Source: Aphanothece sp. CMT-3BRIN-NPC111
Lineage (GTDB): Bacteria > Cyanobacteriota > Cyanobacteriia > Cyanobacteriales > JAHHGU01
DNA: 60,651 nucleotides
Reading direction: 5' to 3'
Assembly: GCA_019359765.1 (NCBI GenBank)
Contig: JAHHGU010000027.1
Coordinates: 1 to 60,651 of the forward strand
A model generated the notes under the pieces. The model did not search any database and was not told the DNA's origin. It was given only the letters and a program-made list of their open reading frames with translations. Shown piece after piece: positions 42,662-52,244 of the stretch. The translations under genes and the position numbers were made by a program. How positions within the stretch are numbered: position 1 is the first letter of the stretch; the number at the start of each line of letters is the position of its first letter.

Positions 42662-43744
42662 ATGCTAAACGGATATCAAATTATAGATGCAGATTCCCAC
42701 GTGACTGAACCCGCCGATATGTGGGAAAAGTACCTAGAACCTGCGTTTAAAAGCTTTGCGCCGTCACCGGACATGAGCATCAGGGGTGAGAAGATTTACA
42801 ACAAAATTTCCGCTCAAGTCCGTGTTGAGGGAGCTAAGCAAATTATGCAGAGCCATCCCACATCTATATTCAATGGCTTCAACTCAGAATCTCATGTCTG
42901 GGCGATGAAACAGATGGGAATTGATGTCTCATTGATGTATCCAACAATCGGACTGTGGCTGTTAGCAGTTGATACAATGGAATCGCAGCTGGCTGGAGCC
43001 TTCACTCGTGCCTACAACAATTGGTTACGAGACTTTTGCAGCTACGATCCTCAAATTCTTAGAGGTGTAGGAGCGATTAATCGTCACGCTCCGGAAGAGA
43101 TGGTGCCAGAATTACGGCGGATAGTGGAATTTGGCTGGAAAGCTGTTTTTTTGCACCCCAACCCAATTAAGGGGCGATTGCTAAGTGACCCTGCCTATGA
43201 GATTTTTTGGACCGAGTGCGAACAACTAGGGATAGCAGTTGGTCTTCATGAGGGCACTCATTGCCGCGTACCGACTACTGGAGCAGATCGGTTTAGCACC
43301 CGTTTTGCTATGAACGCCTGCTCTCATCCCATGGAACATATGATGGCATTGTTGGCGTTAATCGAAGGAGGAGTATTAGAGCGTCACCCCAAGCTTAAGG
43401 TGGGTTTTCTGGAGTCAGGCTGTGGCTGGCTACTCTACTGGCTATGGCGACTTGATGAAGAGTACGAGAATCTACACTGGGAAGTTGAAGACAAGGTGAA
43501 GATGAAGCCTTCAGAGTACTTCCATCGCCAGTGCTTCGTCGCCATCGATCCTAGCGAGCCTTATCTAGATCAAGTTGTTCAGTTTATTGGCTGCGATAAC
43601 TTAATCTTTGGTTCTGACTACCCTCATATGGATCATAAGCCAGATATTGTAGAAAAAGCAGTGGCGCTTCAGGAAAAGCTATCCAAAAAAACCGTGCAAA
43701 AGATTCTCTGGGATAACTCTGCTCGCTTCTACGGACTAAAATAG
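42662..43744 (+). CDS. Amidohydrolase-family (Amidohydro_2) enzyme
   Basis: The 360-residue product matches the ACMSD-like amidohydrolase superfamily: metal motif 'DADSHVTEP' at 10-18 (the second His of the usual HxH replaced in a D-x-D-S-H form), 'VGLHEGTH' near 194-201 and 'FGSDYPHMD' near 318-326. Members hydrolyse or decarboxylate non-oxidatively. It lies 63 bp after the YcaO gene on the same strand, so it probably works with it; YcaO-amidohydrolase pairing is known from bottromycin, where the amidohydrolase acts on the modified peptide. Whether this one acts on a peptide is inference. The start ATG follows AT-rich DNA without a strong ribosome site. Confidence 0.88.
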   Translation: MLNGYQIIDADSHVTEPADMWEKYLEPAFKSFAPSPDMSIRGEKIYNKISAQVRVEGAKQIMQSHPTSIFNGFNSESHVWAMKQMGIDVSLMYPTIGLWLLAVDTMESQLAGAFTRAYNNWLRDFCSYDPQILRGVGAINRHAPEEMVPELRRIVEFGWKAVFLHPNPIKGRLLSDPAYEIFWTECEQLGIAVGLHEGTHCRVPTTGADRFSTRFAMNACSHPMEHMMALLALIEGGVLERHPKLKVGFLESGCGWLLYWLWRLDEEYENLHWEVEDKVKMKPSEYFHRQCFVAIDPSEPYLDQVVQFIGCDNLIFGSDYPHMDHKPDIVEKAVALQEKLSKKTVQKILWDNSARFYGLK

Positions 43745-43792
43745 GAGGTTTTTAAATCTTTATAAGTCCTTATTCGTTAACTTTAAAAGAAG

Positions 43793-43882
43793 ATGGTAAC
43801 TCCATCATTAAATCGCTTAGAAAATCTAATTATAGAGCCAGAAATACAAAAATCTTTATCTTACCTGGTTAGACAGAAATGA
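43793..43882 (+). CDS. Short 29-codon ORF, doubtful
   Basis: Between the amidohydrolase and kinase genes an ORF encodes MVTPSLNRLENLIIEPEIQK and then SLSYLVRQK. A purine-rich AAAAGAAG directly precedes the ATG. It has no Cys and few Ser/Thr, so it is a poor azoline substrate. It could be a leader remnant or chance. Confidence 0.2.
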   Translation: MVTPSLNRLENLIIEPEIQKSLSYLVRQK

Positions 43883-43990
43883 ACATCCTGAAAACTTGAG
43901 TATGCCTTGTTTATAGGGAGAGCATAAAAATATCCATAAAACTTTGTTTATTACAACAATACAGCCAAATGGCATCAGGAACAAAAAGCT

Positions 43991-46900
43991 ATGAGCGCCC
44001 CAACGGATTACCAGATAATCGCCAAAATTTACGAAAGTCCTAATTCATTAGTCTATCGAGCCATCCATAGTCAAAATCATCAACCTCTAATTCTCAAAAT
44101 TCTCAAAAAAGACTATCCCGCCCCGTCAGAACTGACCAGATACAAGCAGGAATATGAAATTACCCGCTCTTTAGCTTTGGATGGAGTTATCAAAGCTTAT
44201 GACTTGCACAGACATCAAAATAGTCTGGTCATGCTCTTGGAAGATTTTGGTGGAGAATCTCTAAAAATCTTGATGGGAAAGCACAAGTTTACGCTCTGGG
44301 AATTTCTCCCCATTGCTATCAAGACTACTGAAATTCTCGGTGCTATTCACACTGCTAATATCATCCACAAGGATATTAACCCGTCTAATATCGTCTATAA
44401 CCTAGAAACTAGACAGCTGAAAATCATCGACTTTGGTATTTCTACCGTTTTATCGCGAGAAAATCCAGCAATTCGCCATCCTAATCAATTAGAAGGAACC
44501 TTAGCCTATATTTCACCAGAGCAAACTGGCAGAATGAACCGGACGCTCGATTACCGGAGTGATTTTTATTCTCTAGGTGTTACCTTCTATGAGTTGCTCA
44601 CCCATCAACTCCCATTTGAAACTGCCGATGCTGTGGAGTTGGTGCATTGCCATATTGCCAGACAACCTGTACCACCTCACGAGAGAAATAATGGAATACC
44701 CATAGCTGTTTCCAACATGGTGATGAAATTGTTGGCAAAAACGGCAGAGGAGCGATATCAAAGTACGAGGGGACTGAAAGCAGATTTAGAAGCCTGTCTG
44801 CATCAGTTACAGGCTAGCGCTGAGATTTCAGTCTTTCCCCTTGCTCGTCAGGATATTTCTGATAAATTCCAAATCCCGCAAAAACTTTATGGTCGGCAAA
44901 AGGAAGTCACTCAACTATTAAGTACATTTGAGCGAGTCAGTCAAGGCAAGACTGAAATGGTGCTGGTTTCCGGTTACTCAGGCATCGGCAAGTCAGCTTT
45001 AGTCAACGAAGTTCATAAACCAATTGTTCGCCAGCGCGGATATTTCATCTCCGGTAAGTTCGACCAGTTTAAACGGGATATTCCTTATACTTCCTTGATT
45101 CAAGCATTTCAGGACTTGATCCGGCAGCTACTGACGGAAAGTGAAGCAGTGCTCCAAACTTGGAAACAGAAGCTTTTGAAAGCACTTGGTAATATTGGTC
45201 AGGTGATTATAGATGTCATCCCCGAAGTAAAGCTGATTATCGGCGAGCAACCGCCTGTACCACAACTGGGATCAACTGAGTCTCAAAATCGGTTTAACCT
45301 AGTTTTTCAAAAATTTATTGGCGTTTTCAGTAAAAAAGAACACCCGCTAGTTATCTTTTTGGATGATTTACAGTGGGCAGATTCACCTTCTTTGAAGTTA
45401 ATTGAGCTATTGATGACTGATACCGATAGCCAATATCTATTGATGATTGGGGCATATCGAGATAATGAAGTCAGTACGGGTCATCCTTTGATGCTGACCT
45501 TAGAGCAGATTCAAAAGGTTGGCGTCAAGGTAAATAGCATTACCCTTCAGCCTTTGGAAATTGAACAAGTCAATCGATTAATTGCCGATACCCTTAGCTG
45601 CTCAACACAAGCCTCAAAGCCGCTAGCCAAGCTAGTACACAATAAAACTGACGGCAATCCTTTCTTCTTAACTCAGTTACTCCAATCCCTATACACAGAA
45701 AACCTCTTATCGTTTGACGTCATTGCTGGTAGTTGGCGGTGGGAAATTGAGGAAATTGAAACTGTGGGGATAACCGATAATGTGGTTAACTTAATGATCG
45801 GCAAGATTGAAAAACTAGATGAGAACACGCAGAATGTCTTAAAACTTGCTGCCTGTATTGGAAACAGATTTGGGTTAGAAGTTCTCTCCGTTGTCAATAC
45901 AAAATCTCTGTCAGAGACAGCTACTGCTCTTTGGCCAGCACTTCAGGAAGGTTTGATTGTACCTCTGAGCAACGATTATAAGATCCCAATGCTTTGGAAC
46001 CAAGAATCTGGATCTGTCGGTAACTCAGAAACATCCTCCTCTTTTATACTCCATTATCCATCCTCCATACCCTACAGATTTTTACATGACCGGGTTCAGC
46101 AAGCTGCCTATGCTCTGATTCCAGAAGAGCATAAAAAACAAGTTCACCTAAAAGTGGGTCAACAGCTACTGAAAAATACTCAGCCAGATGAACTGCCAGA
46201 AAATATCTTTGATATTGTTAACCAGCTCAATAAGGCAGCAGAATTAATCACCCATCAGTCAGAAAGATATAATCTAGCTCAATTAAATCTAATTGCTGGT
46301 AAGAAAGCGAAGGCTTCAACCGCTTATGAACCTGCCCTCAAATATTTAGAGGCTGGTTTGACACTTTTAGCATCAGATAGCTGGCAGCATCAGTATAAAT
46401 TGACTCTGGAACTATATGTAGAAACAGTGGAAGCCCACTACTTAAACACTCAGTTTGAGGCAGCTGAGAAGCTCTCTGCTATTGTACTACAAAAAGCCAG
46501 AGTGCTGGTTGACAAAGTTAAAGTATATGAAGTAAAGATTCAAGCCCTTCAAGCGCAGAACCAACCTAAGGAAGCGATAAAAACTGCTTTAGATGTTCTG
46601 AATTTATTGGGAGTAAACTTTCCGAAAAGTCCGACTTTATTAAAATTGTTTAATTGGCTTGACTTAAGGCAAACAAAGCTAAGCTTATTATGGAAACAAA
46701 CTGAAACTTTAATCCATTTACCGGAAATAAATGATCCTCTGAAGCTGGCAGCCATACGTATCTTATCGAGTGTCGATTCGGCTGCGTATATAGCCTATCC
46801 CGAATTATACAGTCCAATAGTGTTAAAAGGGTTGAACTTACTACTCAAACATGGAAATGCCTCTGATTCTGCCTTGGTTTATGCCAATTATGCAGTCATT

Positions 46901-49429
46901 ACCTGTGGGTTAATAGGAGACATAGAGCCTGGTTATCGATTTAGCGAACTGGCTTTAAGCCTAATAGAACGCTTCAATTCTAAAGTAGTTAAAGGCAAGC
47001 TAATCTTCCTGATCGGATACATCCAACATTGGAAAAAGCCTATTAAGGAGATATCTAAGTTTTTTTTGGAGGAGGCATACAAAAGTGGTTTAGAAAATGG
47101 TGATGTTGTATTTGCTGGATACTCTATCCATCAATACTGTCTTCATTCATATTGGGCTGGTCATGAGCTAAAAAAGCTAGAAAAGGAAATAGGGACCTCC
47201 AGTCAAATAATTGAAAAAATTAAGCAATACACCTCTTTAAACTACAATAAAATATATCATCAAGCTGTCTTGAACTTGATCGGTAATACAGAAAATCCCT
47301 GGACTTTAATAGGTGAAGCTTACCATGAGCAGGAAATGCTGACTATCCATTTGGAAGCTAATGATAGGCTGGCTATTTTCAACTTATATTTTAACAAACT
47401 GGTTCTTGGTTATCTGTTTAATGATTACGCTCAAGCACTGGAAAATTTAGCCCTGGCAGAAAAGTATGTAGATGCCGTCATGGGTTCTCTATCTATTCCT
47501 CTATTCTATTTTTACAATTCTCTAATTCGACTGGCAGTAATTGCTAAGTCATCTCTTTCCAAGCATCAACTTTTACAGGTAAAAGCTAATCAAATAAAAA
47601 TGAAAAGGTGGGCAGATTCTGCTCCAGAAAACTATCAAAATAAATATGAATTAGTAGAAGCCGAAAAAGCGCGAGCCTTGGGAAAAAACATTATCGCAAT
47701 GGAATATTATGAGCGCGCAATTCGAGGAGCTAGGAAGCAGGAATTCATCCAAGAAGAAGCGATTGCTTATGAACGAGCGGCAGAATTATATCTCTCCATT
47801 GGTAGAGAAGAGATGGCTCAGCTATACATAAAAAATGCACACCATTGTTATGCACGCTGGGGAGCAATAGCCAAAGTTAAAGATTTGGAATCTAAATATC
47901 CACAGTTTCTTGTAGAAGCAGCCAGCCGAAGAGAAGTTAAAGGCATCAGCACGACTACCTCTAATACTGGCAGTGATGCGGAAGCACTCGACCTGATAAC
48001 AGTTATTAAAGCATCCCAAGCCCTAGCTGGGGAAATTGTTCTAGAAAAGCTGCTCAAGAAGTTGATGAAAATCGTGATTGAGAATGCCGGAGCACAAAAA
48101 GGCTTTCTGATTCTCAATAAAGAAGATAGCTTGGCTATCGAAGCTGAAGGAGCAGTGGGTGAGGGTGACGTTACCATACTGCAATCGATTCCAGTAGACT
48201 CTGTAGATGTCTCCACCCAGCTCCCCCTTCTGTCAGCCGCCATCATCAACTATGTCGTCCACAGTCAAGAAAATGTCGTCTTAAATGACGCAACCCATGA
48301 GGGACAATTTACCAGCGATCCTTACATTGTCGCCACTCAACCAAAATCGATTCTCTGCACTCCCTTACTCAATCAAGCCAAACTTATTGGGATTTTATAT
48401 CTGGAAAATAATCTTACTATGGGCGCATTTATTCCAGAGCGCGTCGAAATATTAAAACTTCTTTCTTCTCAAATAGCTATCTCCATTGAAAATTCCAGTC
48501 TATACAAGCAGTTAGAGGATTACAGCCGGACTCTAGAGATAAAAGTAGAGACAAGAACTCAGGAATTAAAAGAGAAGAACCAGGAACTGGAAACTACCCT
48601 GCAAAAGCTAAAAGCCACGCAAGCTCAGATTATCGCGCAAGAGAAATTGGCTTCTCTAGGAGCTTTAACAGCGGGGATTGCCCATGAAATAAAAAATCCA
48701 TTAAATTTCGTTAACAACTTTGCTGAACTTTCCGCAGAGTTAACCCAGGAACTACTAGAAGAGATTGAAAATCAAAAAGACCGATTAGAATCAGAAACAA
48801 GAGAATATATTGAAGAAATTTTAAAGGATCTAAAGCAAAATGCTAAAAAAATTAACGAACATGGCAAAAGAGCTGACAATATTGTGCGCGGGATGCTGAT
48901 GCACTCTCGTGGGCAAAGTGGCAATCGGCAACTGACTGACATCAATGCTTTGCTGGCAGAATCTATTAACCTGGCTTATCATGGAATGCGAGCCAAAGAA
49001 CCTTACTTCAACATCGCCTTAGAAACAAGCTATGACGATGGGCTTGGTCAAGTAAATGTCGTACCGCAGAATATTAGCCGAGTTTTTCTAAATATAATTA
49101 ACAATGCTTGCTATGCAGCCTATGAAAAGAAAAAAGAAATAGGCGATGGATTTTACCCCAAGCTTTTAGTCAGTACTAAAGATTTGAACGAGCGAGTAGA
49201 GATACGTATTCGAGATAACGGCAAAGGTATTCCTCATCAAGCACTGGATAAAATTTTTAACCCCTTTTTTACTACCAAGCCCCCTGGTCAAGGAACAGGC
49301 TTGGGTTTATCTATTAGTCACGACATTATTGTTCAGGAACATCAAGGAGAAATAATAGTAGAAACTGAAACGGATAACTTTACCCAATTTATTATAAATA
49401 TTCCCAAATACAATAACGGTGATAAATAA
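43991..49429 (+). CDS. Ser/Thr kinase-AAA ATPase-GAF-histidine kinase hybrid
   Basis: The 1812-residue product carries, in order: a Ser/Thr kinase (about 1-270; lysine in 'PLILKILKK', catalytic loop H126-K-D-I-N-P-S-N, 'IIDFGIS', 'GTLAYISPEQTG'), an AAA-ATPase of the PknB-associated type (about 290-560; Walker A 'SGYSGIGKSALV', Walker B 'VIFLDDLQWAD'), a long helical TPR-like region (about 700-1320), a GAF domain (about 1350-1500), a coiled coil, and a histidine kinase with phospho-acceptor His1565 ('GIAHEIKNPLNF') and ATP-binding boxes ('NIINNACYA', 'RDNGKGIP', 'GTGLGLSI'). This arrangement is common in cyanobacteria. It senses an unknown signal and should phosphorylate the receiver proteins encoded just downstream. 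Confidence 0.93.
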   Translation: MSAPTDYQIIAKIYESPNSLVYRAIHSQNHQPLILKILKKDYPAPSELTRYKQEYEITRSLALDGVIKAYDLHRHQNSLVMLLEDFGGESLKILMGKHKFTLWEFLPIAIKTTEILGAIHTANIIHKDINPSNIVYNLETRQLKIIDFGISTVLSRENPAIRHPNQLEGTLAYISPEQTGRMNRTLDYRSDFYSLGVTFYELLTHQLPFETADAVELVHCHIARQPVPPHERNNGIPIAVSNMVMKLLAKTAEERYQSTRGLKADLEACLHQLQASAEISVFPLARQDISDKFQIPQKLYGRQKEVTQLLSTFERVSQGKTEMVLVSGYSGIGKSALVNEVHKPIVRQRGYFISGKFDQFKRDIPYTSLIQAFQDLIRQLLTESEAVLQTWKQKLLKALGNIGQVIIDVIPEVKLIIGEQPPVPQLGSTESQNRFNLVFQKFIGVFSKKEHPLVIFLDDLQWADSPSLKLIELLMTDTDSQYLLMIGAYRDNEVSTGHPLMLTLEQIQKVGVKVNSITLQPLEIEQVNRLIADTLSCSTQASKPLAKLVHNKTDGNPFFLTQLLQSLYTENLLSFDVIAGSWRWEIEEIETVGITDNVVNLMIGKIEKLDENTQNVLKLAACIGNRFGLEVLSVVNTKSLSETATALWPALQEGLIVPLSNDYKIPMLWNQESGSVGNSETSSSFILHYPSSIPYRFLHDRVQQAAYALIPEEHKKQVHLKVGQQLLKNTQPDELPENIFDIVNQLNKAAELITHQSERYNLAQLNLIAGKKAKASTAYEPALKYLEAGLTLLASDSWQHQYKLTLELYVETVEAHYLNTQFEAAEKLSAIVLQKARVLVDKVKVYEVKIQALQAQNQPKEAIKTALDVLNLLGVNFPKSPTLLKLFNWLDLRQTKLSLLWKQTETLIHLPEINDPLKLAAIRILSSVDSAAYIAYPELYSPIVLKGLNLLLKHGNASDSALVYANYAVITCGLIGDIEPGYRFSELALSLIERFNSKVVKGKLIFLIGYIQHWKKPIKEISKFFLEEAYKSGLENGDVVFAGYSIHQYCLHSYWAGHELKKLEKEIGTSSQIIEKIKQYTSLNYNKIYHQAVLNLIGNTENPWTLIGEAYHEQEMLTIHLEANDRLAIFNLYFNKLVLGYLFNDYAQALENLALAEKYVDAVMGSLSIPLFYFYNSLIRLAVIAKSSLSKHQLLQVKANQIKMKRWADSAPENYQNKYELVEAEKARALGKNIIAMEYYERAIRGARKQEFIQEEAIAYERAAELYLSIGREEMAQLYIKNAHHCYARWGAIAKVKDLESKYPQFLVEAASRREVKGISTTTSNTGSDAEALDLITVIKASQALAGEIVLEKLLKKLMKIVIENAGAQKGFLILNKEDSLAIEAEGAVGEGDVTILQSIPVDSVDVSTQLPLLSAAIINYVVHSQENVVLNDATHEGQFTSDPYIVATQPKSILCTPLLNQAKLIGILYLENNLTMGAFIPERVEILKLLSSQIAISIENSSLYKQLEDYSRTLEIKVETRTQELKEKNQELETTLQKLKATQAQIIAQEKLASLGALTAGIAHEIKNPLNFVNNFAELSAELTQELLEEIENQKDRLESETREYIEEILKDLKQNAKKINEHGKRADNIVRGMLMHSRGQSGNRQLTDINALLAESINLAYHGMRAKEPYFNIALETSYDDGLGQVNVVPQNISRVFLNIINNACYAAYEKKKEIGDGFYPKLLVSTKDLNERVEIRIRDNGKGIPHQALDKIFNPFFTTKPPGQGTGLGLSISHDIIVQEHQGEIIVETETDNFTQFIINIPKYNNGDK

Positions 49430-49440
49430 GACTAAAAAAA

Positions 49441-49809
49441 ATGAAAGTAATGATTGTAGACGATGAAAAAGATGTTCAGTTTTTGTTCCTCCAGAAGTTT
49501 AGAAGAGAGATAAAAAAAGGTCAAATAGAACTTCATTTTGCCTTTTCAGCAGAAGAAGCTCTGGGATACTTAGAAGGCAAAGTATCCGCACATCTCGTGC
49601 TAATTTTAGCGGATATTAATATGCCGGGTATGAACGGGCTAGAACTACTTAAAATTATCAAAGAAACATTTCCTCATTTAAAAGTATTTATGATTACTGC
49701 CTATGGAGATGAAAATAATTACAGAATGGCGATGGAATATAAAGCCGACGACTATATTGAAAAACCGGTTAAATTTGACGATTTAAAAAATAAAATTTTG
49801 AATTTGTAA
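49441..49809 (+). CDS. Stand-alone response regulator receiver
   Basis: The 122-residue product is a single receiver domain with acidic Asp7/Asp8, phospho-acceptor Asp58 ('ILADINMPG'), Thr in 'FMITAYGD' and the conserved Lys in 'YIEKPVKF'. With no output domain it would act as a phospho-shuttle or interaction switch. It begins 11 bases after the hybrid kinase stop and ends 26 bases before the REC-PAS-AAA gene, so the three form an operon. It is 40% or so similar by eye to the receiver of the next gene ('FRREIKKGQIELHFAFSAEEAL' versus '[22 protein letters not shown]'), suggesting tandem duplication. Confidence 0.93.
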   Translation: MKVMIVDDEKDVQFLFLQKFRREIKKGQIELHFAFSAEEALGYLEGKVSAHLVLILADINMPGMNGLELLKIIKETFPHLKVFMITAYGDENNYRMAMEYKADDYIEKPVKFDDLKNKILNL

Positions 49810-49835
49810 GTAATTAAAAAATCTGGACGAAAACG

Positions 49836-52043
49836 ATGCCATCTAAAATATTGGTTGTGGATGATGAGCCTGACTTGGAAGTTCTGATCTGCCAAAAGTT
49901 TAGGAAAGAAATTCGCCAAAAGCAACTTCAGTTTGTTTTTGCTCATAATGGTGTAGAAGCACTTTCCAAGCTGGATGCTCAACCAGATATTGATATTGTG
50001 TTAACAGATATCTATATGCCAGAAATGGATGGGCTAACTTTGCTCAATAAACTCAAGGAGCTATATCCCATTATCAAAGCAGTAATTATTTCTGCATATG
50101 GGGATTTAGAAAATATTAGAGCGGCAATGAATTGCGGTGCTTTTGACTTCCTCACTAAACCAATCGATTTTCAGGATTTAGAAATTACTACCAATAAAAC
50201 TCTACAATATGTACAGCAAATGAAAGCGGTTTTAGAACATGAAAGTTTAGCAAGGCAGGCTCAAACAGAATTATTAAAACATTTACAGCAAGAAGTTAAG
50301 GAGCGCCAGCGGGCAGAAGAAGCACTGCGCGAAAGTGAAAGAAATCTAGCTCAATTTCTGGAAGCTGTGCCTGTAGGCATCTTCGTGATCGATGCCAAAG
50401 GCAAACCCTACTACGCTAATCACACTGCTCAGCAGATACTTGGCAAGAAAATAGTACCCAAAGCCACAGCAGAGCAATTGACTGAGATTTATCAAGTCTA
50501 TCTGGTAGGGACAGAGCAGCAATATCCCCCCGATAATCGACCCATAATGCAGGCGTTGAAAGGGGAAAGCGTGACCATCGACGATCTGGAGATTCACCAA
50601 GCAGACAAGACTATCCCTTTGGAGGTGTCAGCAACTCCAATTTTTGATGAAAAGGGTGAAATTGTCTATGCGATCGCAGCCTTTCAAGACATCACACAAC
50701 GCAAACAAGCGGAAGCGGAGCGGATTGAGTTTACCCAAGAGCTGGCACTCAAGAATATAGCATTAGAGCAGGCCAAAGACAAATTAGCCGAGTCGAACCG
50801 TACCTTAGAAGAAAAAGTTAAAGAGCGTACCCAAGAACTGTCACAAACATTAGAAATTCTCAAAGCCACACAAGCAGAACTGGTGATTGAAAATGCTCTT
50901 TTGCGGAGTACAGAGCAACAATCTACTTATGAATATCAAGTTGGGGGGAGTTTGCCGATGGATGCCCCCACTTATGTCGTGCGGCAAGCAGACCGATACC
51001 TCTACAAGGCTTTGAAAGTTGGGGAGTTTTGCCACGTACTGAATTCGCGACAGATGGGCAAATCCAGCTTACGAGTCCAAATTATGCAAAGGCTAAAAGC
51101 AGAGGGGTTCGCCTGTGCTGCTATCGATCTTTCGGAGATTGGTAATCGGCAGATCGCTTTGGAGCAATGGTATGCAGGCTTCATTTACATGTTAATAAGC
51201 TGTTTCGATCTTTTAGATAAAGTTGATATCCGTACTTGGTGGCGCGAGCATGAATTATTATCACCCGTGCAGCGCTTGGGCGAGTTTATACATAAAGTAT
51301 TACTAGAAAGTGTCCCTCAAAACATTGTTATTTTCATAGATGAAGTTGATAGCGTTCTCAATCTTGATTTAGAAATTGATGACTTTTTTGTACTACTACG
51401 AACTTGCTATAACAAACGCGCTGACCATTCTAAATACAGACGCCTTACTTTTGTTTTGCTGGGAGTAGTGACTCCATCTCAATTAATTAGAGACAAAAAT
51501 CGAACACCATTTAACATTGGTCAGGCGATTCAATTAAATGGATTTCAATTGCATGAGGCTCAACCTTTGCTTCAAGGTTTGACCAATAAAGTTAGCAATC
51601 CCCAAGCTGTGCTAAAAGAAGTGCTAGCCTGGACAGGTGGTCAACCTTTTCTAACCCAAAAGCTCTGTAAGCTGATTCGCCTGTCTTCATCGCCCATTCC
51701 CACGAACAGCGAAGCAAAATGGATTGAGAACTTGGTGCGAATGCAGGTTATAGAAAATTGGGAATCTCAGGATGAGCCAGAGCATTTAAGAACCATTCGC
51801 GATCGCCTGTTGAGCAATAAGCAACAAGCAGGTTCGTTGTTGAGGCTTTACCAGGAGATTTTGCAGCGGGGGGAAGTAGCAGTGGATGATAGCGCTGAAC
51901 AAAGGGAGCTATTGCTGTCAGGACTGGTTGTTAAGCAGATGAGTACAACTCACCCTCCTACTCCAGTACTCACAATTTCTAACCGCATCTACCAGGCTGT
52001 CTTCAGCCAAGATTGGGTAGAGCAGCAATTAGGCGTAAGTTAA
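49836..52043 (+). CDS. REC-PAS-AAA_35 hybrid response regulator
   Basis: The 735-residue product starts with a receiver domain (1-125; phospho-acceptor Asp58 in '[10 protein letters not shown]', Lys in 'DFLTKPIDF'), then a coiled coil, a PAS domain (about 168-285; '[27 protein letters not shown]' and a PAC end '[16 protein letters not shown]'), a second coiled coil (about 290-350) and an AAA_35 ATPase (about 365-735; '[19 protein letters not shown]', Walker A '[10 protein letters not shown]', Walker B '[12 protein letters not shown]'). No histidine kinase box follows the coiled coil, though its sequence resembles that of one. Phosphorylation by the upstream kinase would thus control an ATPase switch. 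The same ATPase family is encoded at 37.5 kb. Confidence 0.9.
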   Translation: MPSKILVVDDEPDLEVLICQKFRKEIRQKQLQFVFAHNGVEALSKLDAQPDIDIVLTDIYMPEMDGLTLLNKLKELYPIIKAVIISAYGDLENIRAAMNCGAFDFLTKPIDFQDLEITTNKTLQYVQQMKAVLEHESLARQAQTELLKHLQQEVKERQRAEEALRESERNLAQFLEAVPVGIFVIDAKGKPYYANHTAQQILGKKIVPKATAEQLTEIYQVYLVGTEQQYPPDNRPIMQALKGESVTIDDLEIHQADKTIPLEVSATPIFDEKGEIVYAIAAFQDITQRKQAEAERIEFTQELALKNIALEQAKDKLAESNRTLEEKVKERTQELSQTLEILKATQAELVIENALLRSTEQQSTYEYQVGGSLPMDAPTYVVRQADRYLYKALKVGEFCHVLNSRQMGKSSLRVQIMQRLKAEGFACAAIDLSEIGNRQIALEQWYAGFIYMLISCFDLLDKVDIRTWWREHELLSPVQRLGEFIHKVLLESVPQNIVIFIDEVDSVLNLDLEIDDFFVLLRTCYNKRADHSKYRRLTFVLLGVVTPSQLIRDKNRTPFNIGQAIQLNGFQLHEAQPLLQGLTNKVSNPQAVLKEVLAWTGGQPFLTQKLCKLIRLSSSPIPTNSEAKWIENLVRMQVIENWESQDEPEHLRTIRDRLLSNKQQAGSLLRLYQEILQRGEVAVDDSAEQRELLLSGLVVKQMSTTHPPTPVLTISNRIYQAVFSQDWVEQQLGVS

Positions 52044-52183
52044 CAGCAGATTGAAACGGTAGAGGAGCAGAGGGGCAGGGGAGCAGGGGAGAACAATTAA
52101 CTACTTAGTGTACATTCCAGTAAGTGTGGATAAAAAAACTTATCTGTTGATTGCCTGGTGATGGGCGATCGCAAATAATTTAA

Positions 52184-52239
52184 CCAATCACCAATCACCA
52201 ATTACCAATTACCCATCACCCATCACCCATCACCGATGA
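52184..52239. repeat. Eight-unit heptamer array, CCAATCA to CCCATCA
   Basis: Eight 7-base units follow in exact phase: CCAATCA twice, CCAATTA twice, CCCATCA three times, then CCGATGA. It lies between the convergent REC-PAS-AAA and dapF genes and ends five bases before the dapF stop codon. A G-rich phrase (AGGGGCAGGGGAGCAGGGGA) lies at about 52072-52091. Confidence 0.9.
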
Positions 52240-52244
52240 CCTGC

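Noticed and set aside
43793..43882. Short ORF as the RiPP precursor
   Set aside because: It has no Cys and little Ser/Thr near its C-terminus, so it is a worse substrate than the 252-residue protein.
49836..52043. Histidine kinase domain in the REC-PAS protein
   Set aside because: The coiled coil looks like the lead-in to a kinase, but no phospho-acceptor His box or ATP-binding N/G boxes follow; an AAA_35 domain does.
52184..52239. Direct repeats that might suggest a CRISPR array
   Set aside because: Units are 7 bases in uninterrupted tandem with no spacers and no cas genes nearby.
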